Shown: positions 43,164 through 51,897, counted from the first letter of the stretch. The stretch: 59,312 nucleotides of DNA from JAKAGZ01 sp964412105 (GCA_964412105.1 CAYPNM010000018.1:1-59312), one strand, 5' to 3'. Made by a program: numbers and translations. The notes: a model not told the origin generated them from the letters alone.

Positions 43164-44377
43164 GACCAATCCCTCACTAGTTTTCTGTCGCCAATATAAA
43201 GTTCATTTGGTGAGTTTGGGTCCAAGGCCCACTTTATTCTTTCAATTCCTTCTGTAATATCTTTTACGGCTCCGCAGTAGCTTAATCTTAAATAGCCATC
43301 CAGCCCAAATTCCTTTCCTGGAACAGTCAGAACCTGCACTTTATCAATGAGAAATTCTGAAAGCTTATTTGAATTTTTCTCATAGTAACTAAAATCTGCG
43401 AAACAATAGAATGTTCCGTCAGGCTTAGTTACCTTCACTCCGTCGAAAGAATTCAGCAAGTCGATCATAATATTCCTATTGTTTTCAAGAGTAACGCGCA
43501 GGCTTTCAACGCCTGATTGAATTCCATTTAAAGCACCGACAGCAGCTTTCTGAAGAAGAATAGAAGGGCCGGAAGTTTGATGTCCCTGAATATTTGCCAT
43601 AGCCTCTATTAGCTTTTTATTCCCAACAGCCCAGCCGATTCTGAAACCAGTCATTGCATATTGTTTAGAAACTCCATTTATTAAGATGAGTTTTGAACTT
43701 TCATCCAGTTTCTTTGCATATTTGTAGCAGTTGATAGGCTTATTACCATCAAATATCAATCTATGGTAGATATCATCCATAATAAGATAGATATCCCTTT
43801 TCTCGCAGAACTCAACGATATCTGCAATAAATTCTTCCGAATACATAGCACCTGTTGGATTGTTCGGGCTGTTAATTATTACAGCTTTTGTATATGATGA
43901 AACGCGCTGTTCGAAATCCTGAATCCGTGGGTAAAACGTTCCATCTTCTGGAAGAGCTGGAACACCGATGGCACCGCAAAGTTTTGCCATTTCAGGATAG
44001 CTTACCCAGTAGGGGGCAGGGTAAAGGACCTCTTCCTGTGGATTTAAGATTGCCTGCAGCGCAACCATTATGGACTGTTTTGCGCCACCAGATGCTATGA
44101 CATTTTCCGGTGCGACTTTTCTTCCATAAAATTCTTCAGTGTATCTGATTATCGCTTTTTTTAAAGCCGGTATTCCATCGGCCGGCGCATAGCGAACTTC
44201 TCCAGTGTTCATTTGTCCGCTTGCAGCAAGAATAGCATCCAAGGGAACCTGGCTTTTAGGTTCGCCTCCTCCCAGATGAATTACAGGATCACCTTTTTCT
44301 TTTAGAATAGCAGCTTTTTCATTTAATTTTAAAGTGGGCGAAGCGCTAATGGATCGAGCGATTTGGCTAAGACTCAT
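43160..44377 (-). CDS. Aspartate aminotransferase-like class I aminotransferase
   Basis: 405 residues, a paralogue of the 40.1 kb enzyme. PLP Lys in INGVSKQYAMTGFRIGWAVG; VIHLGGGEPKSQVPLDAILA; INSPNNPTGAMYSEEF; C-terminal Arg in DGYLRLSYCGAVKDI. It interconverts aspartate and oxaloacetate (or a similar pair). Its stop overlaps the pckA start (ATGA), linking aspartate to oxaloacetate to PEP in one operon; this functional link is inference from the arrangement. AAGGGGG stands before ATG 44377. Confidence 0.9.
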   Translation of the reverse strand: MSLSQIARSISASPTLKLNEKAAILKEKGDPVIHLGGGEPKSQVPLDAILAASGQMNTGEVRYAPADGIPALKKAIIRYTEEFYGRKVAPENVIASGGAKQSIMVALQAILNPQEEVLYPAPYWVSYPEMAKLCGAIGVPALPEDGTFYPRIQDFEQRVSSYTKAVIINSPNNPTGAMYSEEFIADIVEFCEKRDIYLIMDDIYHRLIFDGNKPINCYKYAKKLDESSKLILINGVSKQYAMTGFRIGWAVGNKKLIEAMANIQGHQTSGPSILLQKAAVGALNGIQSGVESLRVTLENNRNIMIDLLNSFDGVKVTKPDGTFYCFADFSYYEKNSNKLSEFLIDKVQVLTVPGKEFGLDGYLRLSYCGAVKDITEGIERIKWALDPNSPNELYIGDRKLVRDWS

Positions 44378-44472
44378 ATTTACCCCCTTCGGTGGAGAAA
44401 TAGTTAAATTTAATAATGAAATTTATCCTTCCCGTGTTTTATAAGCAAGGCTTTTTACCGGCAGGCACTAAA

Positions 44473-45078
44473 CTATTTAACTGTGGAAGGTTTAATAAAG
44501 GCAGGAATATTACTTCGTTTCCATTCAAATACCAAGTCAAGATATTTCTTCGCATTTTTTGCATTATAAACAATACTGCCATGTGGCATTATTTCGTTCA
44601 ATACGTCAAGCTGTTCCCTAGCAGCCCAAAGCATAAATGGATTTTGAAATTCTTTGAATTTATTATCGGTTTCAATAGTTGTCGACCCCGAGATTTCCAC
44701 GATTTTCCCCCCATCGGTCTTGAATATCATTGAATATTTTGCACTATCGATTCCAATAGTTTTTAGGAAATCACTTTCTTTATTTGCAACAAAAAAAGCC
44801 CTTCCATTACTTTCTGTTATGTCGCTTATTGAAATATGGCTGTTCAATACGCTGTCAAATTCGGCATAGCCTTTTATTTGGGATAAACCTTTTAATTTGT
44901 TTAAAGGAGTTAACTCAATAACTGCATCATCACTGAAAAGAGAAAGCAGCTTATTTAAATTATGAGAATTGTAGGCTCCCTCATATTCCTTTACAATTGT
45001 TGCGGGTTTTTTGCCACATGATATAAAAATAACCGCGGATCCAAAAATTAAAATCAATGAGTGAGATAATTTTTTCAT
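44473..45078 (-). CDS. Lipoprotein with NTF2/SnoaL-like fold
   Basis: 201 residues. MKKLSHSLILIFGSAVIFISCGKK is a lipoprotein signal peptide with the lipobox FISC. The following IVKEYEGAYNSHNLNKLLSLF and SDDAVIELTPLNKLKGLSQI are the first helix and strand pattern of SnoaL/DUF4440-like NTF2 folds, so a small-ligand cone fold is likely. No catalytic residues can be claimed. It is preceded closely by a small membrane protein and coaD on the same strand. Confidence 0.75.
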   Translation of the reverse strand: MKKLSHSLILIFGSAVIFISCGKKPATIVKEYEGAYNSHNLNKLLSLFSDDAVIELTPLNKLKGLSQIKGYAEFDSVLNSHISISDITESNGRAFFVANKESDFLKTIGIDSAKYSMIFKTDGGKIVEISGSTTIETDNKFKEFQNPFMLWAAREQLDVLNEIMPHGSIVYNAKNAKKYLDLVFEWKRSNIPAFIKPSTVK

Positions 45079-45100
45079 TTAATAACTATTCTAATTTTTC

Positions 45101-45436
45101 TTATAACTTTTTCTTTTCAAGGATACTATGCGTAATAAATAAAACACCTGGAAATCCTAAAGCCGCAACATACCAGTTAATATTCATTAAAATTGCAAAT
45201 GCTATAATCGATACAATTGTAACTATCCCGCCAATTAATTCTTTTGACCAGGCAATTATTAATCCTATTGTAAGACCAAAAGGGAAAAAGAAGAACCCGA
45301 GCCATTCGATAGCGGTAAGCTTTGATGGATCAAGTCCCTCACCGAAAATAAAAAGTAAGATTAATGATATACTAAGGATACTCCAGAAGCGGGCTATTGT
45401 TTTTAAAGCCTCAACTACGGTAATGTTTTTATCCAT
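45101..45436 (-). CDS. Small integral membrane protein, four TM segments
   Basis: 111 residues with four hydrophobic helices (TIARFWSILSISLILLFIF; AIEWLGFFFFPFGLTIGLII; GGIVTIVSIIAFAILMNI; YVAALGFPGVLFITHSIL) and a short basic tail (EKKKL). Family not certain; similar small proteins are common in Bacteroidota. It lies 16 bases after coaD and 22 before the lipoprotein gene, all minus strand, so it is probably co-transcribed. No function assigned. Confidence 0.75.
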   Translation of the reverse strand: MDKNITVVEALKTIARFWSILSISLILLFIFGEGLDPSKLTAIEWLGFFFFPFGLTIGLIIAWSKELIGGIVTIVSIIAFAILMNINWYVAALGFPGVLFITHSILEKKKL

Positions 45437-45452
45437 ATTAAAATTTACAAAT

Positions 45453-45932
45453 TTACCTACCGAATTTTTTATCCAACGCCGATTTCACATTTGGTGGAAC
45501 AAAATCACTTACGTCACTGTGGAAGCCGGCAAGATTCCTTACTATTGAGGAATTAAGATAAGTATATTTTTCATGAGGCATAAGAAAGACGGTTGAAATT
45601 TTTCCAGATAGTTTCCTATTCATTAATGCCATTTGAAACTCATATTCAAAATCGCTGACAGCACGCAAACCCCGAATTATACTCGTAGCGCCTACGCTTT
45701 TTGCATGATCAACCACCAACCCATCAAAGGAATCCACAGTTACATTCTGGAATTCACTCAAAGAATCTTTTAACATTTTAACCCGTTCCTCAGTTGTAAA
45801 TAGGGGTGTTTTGCCTGTATTAATGGCCACGGTGACAACGATTGAATCAAAAATCTCGCGAGCTCTTTTTATAATATCAATATGCCCATATGTTACAGGA
45901 TCGAAAGTGCCGGGATAAATTGCTTTTGCCAT
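45453..45932 (-). CDS. coaD: Phosphopantetheine adenylyltransferase
   Basis: 159 residues. Fourth step of coenzyme A synthesis. AIYPGTFDPVTYGHIDIIKRA (split at GHID) carries the nucleotidyltransferase TxGH motif; IIRGLRAVSDFEYEFQMAL binds phosphopantetheine; the C-terminal YTYLNSSIVRNLAGFHSDVS is the ISSTxVR-like ATP motif. It follows rsmD after 35 bases, the common rsmD-coaD order. That gap contains the word ATTCAAAAGTTAAAA, also found before the four-helix-bundle gene. Confidence 0.96.
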   Translation of the reverse strand: MAKAIYPGTFDPVTYGHIDIIKRAREIFDSIVVTVAINTGKTPLFTTEERVKMLKDSLSEFQNVTVDSFDGLVVDHAKSVGATSIIRGLRAVSDFEYEFQMALMNRKLSGKISTVFLMPHEKYTYLNSSIVRNLAGFHSDVSDFVPPNVKSALDKKFGR

Positions 45933-45967
45933 AAAAATTCAAAAGTTAAAAATTATTATTCAATTCC

Positions 45968-46522
45968 TTATTTTGGTGTTATCCTGTATAAACAGGAGTC
46001 GCCAATTATTTTAAACGGTTCGGTTTTTAGGTTTTCGATGTCTTTCCCTTTTGTTTGTATTGAACGCTCAATAATCATAAAACCATTATCAGCAAAGTAT
46101 TTATTATTTATAAGATTCTCAACTACCCTGTAAATATCATCTTTGAAAAAGGGCGGATCGGCAAAAATTAAGTCATAATTCTGGACCCGAAATAGTTGAG
46201 AAAATTGTAATGCTTCCATTTTATAAGTTTTACAATCTCCTGTGATTTCCAGCGAATCTATATTTTCCTGCAAGTTTTTGTAAATCTGAAAATTTCTTTC
46301 AACGAAATGAACCTCCGAGGCTCCCCGACTTAGACATTCCAATCCCAGTGAGCCTGAGCCAGCATAAAGGTCCAGAACTTTCCTGTTATGGAAATCAATG
46401 TTATTGTTTAAGATATTAAATAGTGTTTCTCTCACTCTGTCGGTAGTTGGGCGGATTTCTTTTGAATCCGGAACGTTTATTCTGCGTCCCTTAAAGTCAC
46501 CGGCTATAATTCGCATTTTCAT
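45968..46522 (-). CDS. rsmD: 16S rRNA (guanine-966-N2)-methyltransferase
   Basis: 184 residues. SAM-dependent methylation of 16S rRNA G966. MRIIAGDFKGRRINVPDS and RPTTDRVRETLFNIL at the N-terminus, the SAM loop VLDLYAGSGSLGLECLSRGA, and the catalytic DPPF in LIFADPPFFKDD are all diagnostic. The start may be ATG at 46522 or 46516 (MKMRII). It pairs with coaD, as in many bacteria. Confidence 0.95.
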   Translation of the reverse strand: MKMRIIAGDFKGRRINVPDSKEIRPTTDRVRETLFNILNNNIDFHNRKVLDLYAGSGSLGLECLSRGASEVHFVERNFQIYKNLQENIDSLEITGDCKTYKMEALQFSQLFRVQNYDLIFADPPFFKDDIYRVVENLINNKYFADNGFMIIERSIQTKGKDIENLKTEPFKIIGDSCLYRITPK

Positions 46523-46591
46523 ATTAGGAATAATAAGAATAAACGGACAATTTTAATAATATTAGTTTAGTAATTAAGGGAATGAGCTTAT

Positions 46592-47518
46592 TTATGCTAC
46601 TCTGAAAGCAATTCCTGCAGCAGGCGCAAAAGAGTTGAAATTTTCCGAATAAAATCTATTATCAATTAAATTCTGTCCCGGTTTTATTTTTTCAAAAGGA
46701 TTGAATTGTATAAAATTAATATCCAGCGTGTCGCTCAAAGACTTGACAATCGAACTATTAATATTGTCACCGTTAATGTAGGCTGTTGATAATAAATTTT
46801 TATTGATGCGGTAATTTTCTTTTTGCGTTAAAGCTTTTATAATATGTCCCGGTATTTCACCTGGATCATTAAGCATTATGACTCTATAATGAAGAGGTTT
46901 GTTGTTTAAGGAAAACAAAATGGATAAATGCTTATTACTAAGATGAACACTCATCGCAAGCCCGGTTGTATTAGATTCTCCACTTACTGCCAACGCCCGT
47001 TCCGCTGCAAAATGAGGGGTATCCACAAATCTTAATTTTAGATTATTTTGTTTGCAAAAATTATATAAAATTTGCAGATATTTTCGTTGCAAAGATATCA
47101 CCATCGCAGAGTTATATGGGATAAATCTATTTTTTTCTATTTCAATATATTGAATAACAAGATCCTTTGAGGGAACATAAGGATATAGTACGGAAAGTTC
47201 CCATCTGAATTCTTCGACGAGGTCCTGATGCAGCAGAGTATTATCGTAAGGAAGCTGAGCGAAGTAGAATAATTCGTAAGGGAGCGTAAAAGAAACGGAT
47301 TTACTTTTAATTTGCTTGCGGATGGCGAGTTCATTAAAAGCGCTCTGAAGCAGGGCGCTTATTTTAGTCTCTTTGTCTTTTTCTAAAATTAAGGGTTCAT
47401 TAAAATAGGCTTCGTCAACGTTTTCCAGAAAAAACTGGTTCTTCACGTTGTTAATTTCTACTATCTGTAGTTTGGAAGAAGAAATCGAAAAACCAGCGTG
47501 GTTTTCAAAACCTGTCAT
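46592..47518 (-). CDS. PilM-like actin-fold protein
   Basis: 308 residues. The order of motifs resembles PilM, the cytoplasmic actin-like part of type IV pilus/type II secretion inner-membrane platforms: GFSISSSKLQIVEI at the N-terminus, VSFTLPYELFYFAQLPY, VEEFRWELSVLYPYVPSKDL, and the C-terminal FNSFAPAAGIAFRVA, like PilM's closing 'faVAiGLAlR'. The ATP-binding motifs are not well preserved. It sits 11 bases after a single-TM protein and a ComEA-like gene, which supports a platform/DNA-uptake relation. Assignment is moderate. Confidence 0.65.
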   Translation of the reverse strand: MTGFENHAGFSISSSKLQIVEINNVKNQFFLENVDEAYFNEPLILEKDKETKISALLQSAFNELAIRKQIKSKSVSFTLPYELFYFAQLPYDNTLLHQDLVEEFRWELSVLYPYVPSKDLVIQYIEIEKNRFIPYNSAMVISLQRKYLQILYNFCKQNNLKLRFVDTPHFAAERALAVSGESNTTGLAMSVHLSNKHLSILFSLNNKPLHYRVIMLNDPGEIPGHIIKALTQKENYRINKNLLSTAYINGDNINSSIVKSLSDTLDINFIQFNPFEKIKPGQNLIDNRFYSENFNSFAPAAGIAFRVA

Positions 47519-47529
47519 ATTATATTAAG

Positions 47530-48087
47530 TTACTCCCACGAAGCTGTATTTTTTAAAGCATCATTGTCGATACTTCCTATTGAACCATATCCATCAGGAT
47601 CATTTATATAATATCTTGTCCCCATTACTGTATGCTTTTCAATTCTCAGAATTCTGCCCCGCCGGTCCATAACGGTATCCGGTGTAACCGTACTATCAAT
47701 TTCCAAAGTGAATTCCTTCTGAGATTTAGGAGTTCTGAATAAGCTGTCAGGAGTAAATTTTCCATCAGATAATTTTACAAAAGGATTAGTTGATTTGTGG
47801 GTCATAGTATCGACGTGGTTCATTACACTGTCTACCATTTGGTCTGTTTTTATAAAGTTTATCAGCGTATCAAGGTTACCTGTAAAATGGTTATATTTTT
47901 TCTGATAAAGGATCTCACCTTCTTTAAGATTTTTCATCCTGAGTCTTGCTTCATTTCTGTAAAAATTTTCTGATTCTACTATATTCTTTGGGTCAATTAT
48001 TGCGACTTTTATCAAAATGGCAATAAGAATTACAATTACAGCATATAAAGCAGCGTGGAAATACCACGGTTCGGATTTAGAAATCAT
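47530..48087 (-). CDS. Single-pass membrane protein of the PilM/ComEA cluster
   Basis: 185 residues. One N-terminal membrane helix (AALYAVIVILIAILIKVAII) is followed by a short helical stretch (ESENFYRNEARLRMKNLKEG) and a periplasmic domain rich in Thr/Asp (NHVDTMTHKSTNPFVKLSDG). The topology resembles PilN/PilO or a pseudopilin-like protein, but I see no family motif. GGAGG stands six bases before the ATG. Between the ComEA-like and PilM-like genes, probably one operon. Confidence 0.7.
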   Translation of the reverse strand: MISKSEPWYFHAALYAVIVILIAILIKVAIIDPKNIVESENFYRNEARLRMKNLKEGEILYQKKYNHFTGNLDTLINFIKTDQMVDSVMNHVDTMTHKSTNPFVKLSDGKFTPDSLFRTPKSQKEFTLEIDSTVTPDTVMDRRGRILRIEKHTVMGTRYYINDPDGYGSIGSIDNDALKNTASWE

Positions 48088-48115
48088 TGTTCCTCCGGAG
48101 CTAAAAAATTATTAT

Positions 48116-48616
48116 TTACTTGTTAATATATAAATACTTTTTGATTTTATTAAATTTGATTTTGCCGATACCTTTAACCTCTAACAGTTCTTCAAGTTTT
48201 CCAAATCTTTTTAATTTATTTCTGTAAGTAATTATATTATCAGCAGTCTTTGGACCAATTCCCGGCAGTTTTTCAAAAACACTTTTTCCTGCTTTGTTTA
48301 TATCGATGCTTTTTTCAGCTATTAGATCATCGGAATTCCTGTCTTTGAATTCGGGTTTCCTAAAATCCAAAACTTCCTGCTTATAATCAACCTTTTTGTT
48401 AACGGAAGTTTTACCCTCAGTACCATCACTATTATTATCAATATTCAGAAAAAGACTGTCCTGCTTTGAATAATCATAAATCACGGGTTTATTCTTTTCA
48501 GAAAACCAGTATGTTTTAATGATAAATCCCCCAATTAAAACAAACAGCAGGAATATTATGACTTTTAACTCAAGCTTTGTAAAGCCTATTTTTTCTGAAA
48601 TATCTTTTATCCCCAA
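48116..48616 (-). CDS. ComEA-like helix-hairpin-helix protein
   Basis: 166 residues. A membrane anchor (ELKVIIFLLFVLIGGFIIKT) leads to a linker and a C-terminal double helix-hairpin-helix domain: SIDINKAGKSVFEKLPGIGP, then KTADNIITYRNKLKRFGKLE and ELLEVKGIGKIKFNKIKKYL. ComEA binds incoming double-stranded DNA at the cell surface during transformation. The domain order is that of ComEA. It starts at TTG 48616 with AAGGGA close upstream; no ATG is available. Confidence 0.85.
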   Translation of the reverse strand: MGIKDISEKIGFTKLELKVIIFLLFVLIGGFIIKTYWFSEKNKPVIYDYSKQDSLFLNIDNNSDGTEGKTSVNKKVDYKQEVLDFRKPEFKDRNSDDLIAEKSIDINKAGKSVFEKLPGIGPKTADNIITYRNKLKRFGKLEELLEVKGIGKIKFNKIKKYLYINK

Positions 48617-48687
48617 TGTCCCTTTGCTTATCTGTGTAGATTTTTTTTACAATATAATAAGCATAGGCGGCTCTAACAAGTAAGATC

Positions 48688-48728
48688 AAAAAAAAATACC
48701 ATCATTCTTAATGAATAAGGGTATTTTT
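48688..48728 (-). terminator. Intrinsic terminator of the hrcA-grpE-dnaJ operon
   Basis: On the minus strand AAAAATACC pairs with GGTATTTTT (nine base pairs; an inner ATTC/GAAT pair adds four), and the stem runs straight into nine T residues. It lies 16 bases past the dnaJ stop. Confidence 0.82.
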
Positions 48729-48743
48729 AAATCAAATATTGGA

Positions 48744-49895
48744 TTAAAAATTAAAGCGTTTGAAGAAATTCTTATCATCTGAATGTGCAGACTTTTTAAT
48801 GTTAGGCTGTTCTGATAATTCTTTCAACAATTCTTTTTCTTTTGAATTTACTTTTTTAGGAATATCAATATTTACTCTTACAATCTGATTACCGTGACCA
48901 GAGTGGTTAAGATGCTTAATTCCTTTATCTCTCATTTTTAATAGTTTCCCTGAAGGTGTTCCACCATCAATTTTTAATTTTGCTTTTCCATTCAATGTAG
49001 GAACTTCCACTTCAGCTCCCAAAACAGCATCGGGGTAATTTATAAAGAGATCATAAAGTATGTCGTCCCCATCACGCACAAAATATTCGTGAGGTATTTC
49101 CTGAAAGACAACTATCAGATCTCCGTTCTGGCCGCCGCGTTTTCCAGCATTTCCTTCTGCACGCATCGTGAGATAATTCCCTTCACTTACTCCTGCAGGA
49201 GCTTCGATTTTAACGGTCGTTTCATCTGCAATTCTTCCTTCACCAGAACATTTTCTGCAGGGGGAATCGACCACTACACCATCTCCATCGCAATTGTTGC
49301 AGGGCTGAATATTGACAAATTGTCCAAATACAGATCTCGAAACTGTCTTAATTTCACCCGTGCCATTACATACAGGGCATGTCTTTGTTGATTTTCCGCC
49401 TTCGGATCCATTCCCATTACAGGCATCACATTTAACCTGTTTTTTAATTTTAATTTTTTTTGAAATGCCAGTGGAAATTTCTTCAAGAGTTAACTTCATA
49501 TTAATTCTGAGGTCAGAACCGGGAATACCCGAGCCTCTTTTTCTACCCCTGCTTCTTTGCGTGCCTCCCCCAAAAAAGTCATCAAAGATTGAACTTCCGC
49601 CAAAAATATCTGAGAAATGTGAGAAAATATCGTTGATGTCTGAAAATCCCTGAGAACCAAATCCACTTCCTCTTACTCCCTCATGTCCGAACCTGTCATA
49701 CCTAGCCCGCTTATCATCATCATTTAAAATTTCGTATGCCTCAGCAGCTTCTTTGAATTTTTCTTCGGCTTCTTTATTATCCGGGTTTCTATCCGGATGA
49801 TATTGCATAGCAAGTTTTCTGTATGCTTTTCTTAACTCTTCCTTAGATGCGTTTCTTTCCACACCAAGAATTTCGTAATAGTCTCGTTTTGTCAT
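48744..49895 (-). CDS. dnaJ: Chaperone protein DnaJ
   Basis: 383 residues. J domain with HPD (LAMQYHPDRNPDN), Gly/Phe-rich linker (FGSQGFSDINDIFSHFSDIF), then four CxxCxGxG zinc repeats: CDACNGNG, CPVCNGTG, CNNCDGDG and CRKCSGEG. The C-terminal substrate domains follow (IEAPAGVSEGNYLTMRAEGN). A complete type I DnaJ, co-chaperone of DnaK. Its ATG lies five bases after the grpE stop once the artificial gap is collapsed. dnaK is not in the window. Confidence 0.97.
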   Translation of the reverse strand: MTKRDYYEILGVERNASKEELRKAYRKLAMQYHPDRNPDNKEAEEKFKEAAEAYEILNDDDKRARYDRFGHEGVRGSGFGSQGFSDINDIFSHFSDIFGGSSIFDDFFGGGTQRSRGRKRGSGIPGSDLRINMKLTLEEISTGISKKIKIKKQVKCDACNGNGSEGGKSTKTCPVCNGTGEIKTVSRSVFGQFVNIQPCNNCDGDGVVVDSPCRKCSGEGRIADETTVKIEAPAGVSEGNYLTMRAEGNAGKRGGQNGDLIVVFQEIPHEYFVRDGDDILYDLFINYPDAVLGAEVEVPTLNGKAKLKIDGGTPSGKLLKMRDKGIKHLNHSGHGNQIVRVNIDIPKKVNSKEKELLKELSEQPNIKKSAHSDDKNFFKRFNF

Positions 49896-49900
49896 AAAAA

Positions 49901-50643
49901 TTAATTGCTTTCTTTATTAGAATTATTTTCTTCTATATTATCTTCGCTAACAATCACTTTAGTGTGACGAATCACTCTATCTTTATATAAATANNNNNNN
50001 NNNNNNNNNNNNNNNNNNNNNNNNNNNNNNNNNNNNNNNNNNNNNNNNNNNNNNNNNNNNNNNNNNNNNNNNNNNNNNNNNNNNNNNNNNNNNTATCTTC
50101 GCTAACAATCACTTTAGTGTGACGAATCACTCTATCTTTATATAAATAGCCTTTCTCAAGCTCATCCAGTACCGTATGTGCAGGAACGCTATCATCTTTT
50201 CTTTGCATTACGGCTTCATGGTAGTTAACATCAAAAGGTTCTCCAACGGCCTCAATTTTTTTTACGCCCTGGTCTCCAAGAATTTTCATAAATTTATCAT
50301 AGACTAATTTTATTCCATCTCTAATTGAATCAATGTCCTTAGCATTTTCCATGTGTTGCAGCGATCTTTCAAAATCATCAATTACGGGGAGCAACTTTAT
50401 TATCAGATTTTCTCCTGAATAGTTAATCATGTTAAGCTGATCGTTCTCACTTCTTCTTTTATAATTTTCAAACTCAGCAGCTTTTCTAAGGAGTTTGTCT
50501 TTGTATTCTTCAATCTGTTTTTCAAGTGATTCAATTTTTTCTTCAAGCTCTGTTTGTTCGCTTTGTGCTTTTATCGTTTCTTGATTTTCTTCATTCTTTA
50601 TTTCTTCTTGTTTTTTATCTTTTTCGTCTTTCTTATGAGTCAT
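49901..50643 (-). CDS. grpE: Nucleotide exchange factor GrpE, interrupted by an artificial gap
   Basis: Nucleotide exchange factor for DnaK. As written the gene contains 100 N (49994-50093), but 49939-49993 equals 50094-50148 exactly. Collapsing the overlap gives a 195-residue GrpE ending ...HTKVIVSEDNIEENNSNKES N with TAA at 49901-49903. Visible parts: an acidic/Glu-rich N-terminus, a long coiled coil (TELEEKIESLEKQIEEYKDK), KAAEFENYKRRSENDQ, VIDDFERSLQHME, and the beta domain VGEPFDVNYHEAVMQRKD. It lies 15 bases after hrcA. Confidence 0.93.
49994..50093. other. Assembly gap placeholder (100 N), contig ends overlap
   Basis: The 55 bases ending at 49993 are identical to the 55 bases starting at 50094. 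No sequence is missing. Confidence 0.95.
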
Positions 50644-50658
50644 TTATATTTTACTCCT

Positions 50659-51711
50659 TTATTGGGAATTTGCATTTGTTAAAATTTCACTAAGTAATTT
50701 TGAAACATAATCTACAATTGCGACTACTTTTGAATATTCCATTCTTTTAGGTCCGATTATTCCCAGAGTTCCTGAAATATTTCCAATTTTATATTCTTTG
50801 CTTATAAGACTATAGTCCTGCATTCTTTCTTCCTGGTTTTCGCTCCCTATGGAAATATAGACATGGTCTGATCCGGTTTCTCCGCTTTTTTCCAGAATGT
50901 GAATAATAACATCCTGATCTTCCATTAGTTCAACAATGCTCTGGAATTTTTCCGGAACTTCGAACTCAGGTTGCTTGATTACATTCTTTGCACCCGTAAT
51001 TACCAACTTATCATTGTACTTTACATCCTTAAAGATTTTATCGGCTGAATCAATAAATAACCTGATAATGGAATTGTGATCTTCCGGAACATCTCTGAAC
51101 CTATCTTTAAAGGTATCCCTGACTTCTTTTAATGAAAGACCCGATAACCTTTCATTAAGCAATCCTTGAACCGAATCCAGTTGATTGGGCTTAAGCTCGG
51201 AATTTTGTTCAAGAGTTATAGTTTTTACCAACCCTGATTTTATACTAACCACAACCAGAATTCGTGTGGATGATAAACTGACCAGCTGAATTTTTTCAAG
51301 GGTACCAGAATCAACCTTAGGATATGTTACAGCCGCAAGTTGACGCGTAATGCTGCTTAGCAATTTTGATGTTAACCTTAAAAGTTCATCCGTATCGATT
51401 ATAGTTTGTTCAAAGCTTTTATTGATAATGCCTTTATCTGTTTGACTAATACTTTTAAGGTTCATTAGCGAATCAACATAAGTTCTATATCCTTTATCTG
51501 TTGGAATGCGTCCTGCTGAAGTATGTGGATGATTTATATAACCGGACTCTTCCAGATCAGACATAATATTCCTCACTGTGGCAGGCGATATGCCCAGGTC
51601 ATATTTTTTTGTAATATTCCGTGATCCGACCGGGGAGGCTGTTAGAACAAATTGCTGAATAATATACCTCAGAATATTCTTTTCCCGTTCGTTAAGCTCT
51701 TCTTTAATCAT
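50659..51711 (-). CDS. hrcA: Heat-inducible transcription repressor HrcA
   Basis: 350 residues. Winged helix at the N-terminus (LNEREKNILRYIIQQFVLTA; SPATVRNIMSDLEESGYINH; PHTSAGRIPTDKGYRTYVD, the most diagnostic HrcA stretch). The GAF-like core follows (SSTRILVVVSIKSGLVKTIT) and the conserved C-terminal GTLGIIGPKRMEYSKVVAIV. HrcA represses class I heat-shock operons by binding CIRCE, and here heads its own operon with grpE and dnaJ. No canonical CIRCE is found upstream; a different inverted repeat is (51793-51817). Confidence 0.96.
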   Translation of the reverse strand: MIKEELNEREKNILRYIIQQFVLTASPVGSRNITKKYDLGISPATVRNIMSDLEESGYINHPHTSAGRIPTDKGYRTYVDSLMNLKSISQTDKGIINKSFEQTIIDTDELLRLTSKLLSSITRQLAAVTYPKVDSGTLEKIQLVSLSSTRILVVVSIKSGLVKTITLEQNSELKPNQLDSVQGLLNERLSGLSLKEVRDTFKDRFRDVPEDHNSIIRLFIDSADKIFKDVKYNDKLVITGAKNVIKQPEFEVPEKFQSIVELMEDQDVIIHILEKSGETGSDHVYISIGSENQEERMQDYSLISKEYKIGNISGTLGIIGPKRMEYSKVVAIVDYVSKLLSEILTNANSQ

Positions 51712-51792
51712 AACTAAGCTATTCGATGAAATCTTTCAATATTCGTTTCAAACCAACAAATATAAGCATTTTTTGAAAATTTTTTAGATTCA

Positions 51793-51817
51793 GTATCAAG
51801 ACTTTCAATATTGATAC
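51793..51817. promoter_or_regulatory. Inverted repeat in the hrcA/purM divergent region (candidate operator)
   Basis: GTATCAA, eleven bases, TTGATAC: a perfect seven-base inverted repeat about 80 bases from both the hrcA and purM starts. It has the size class of CIRCE (9-N9-9) but not its sequence (TTAGCACTC). A role as HrcA operator is inference. Confidence 0.3.
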
Positions 51818-51897
51818 CGCATTTTGGCAAAATTTTGTTTAATGACTCAAGAAATGGTAATTTTACCTGATATTTATAAATATTTAACCTCAATAAT

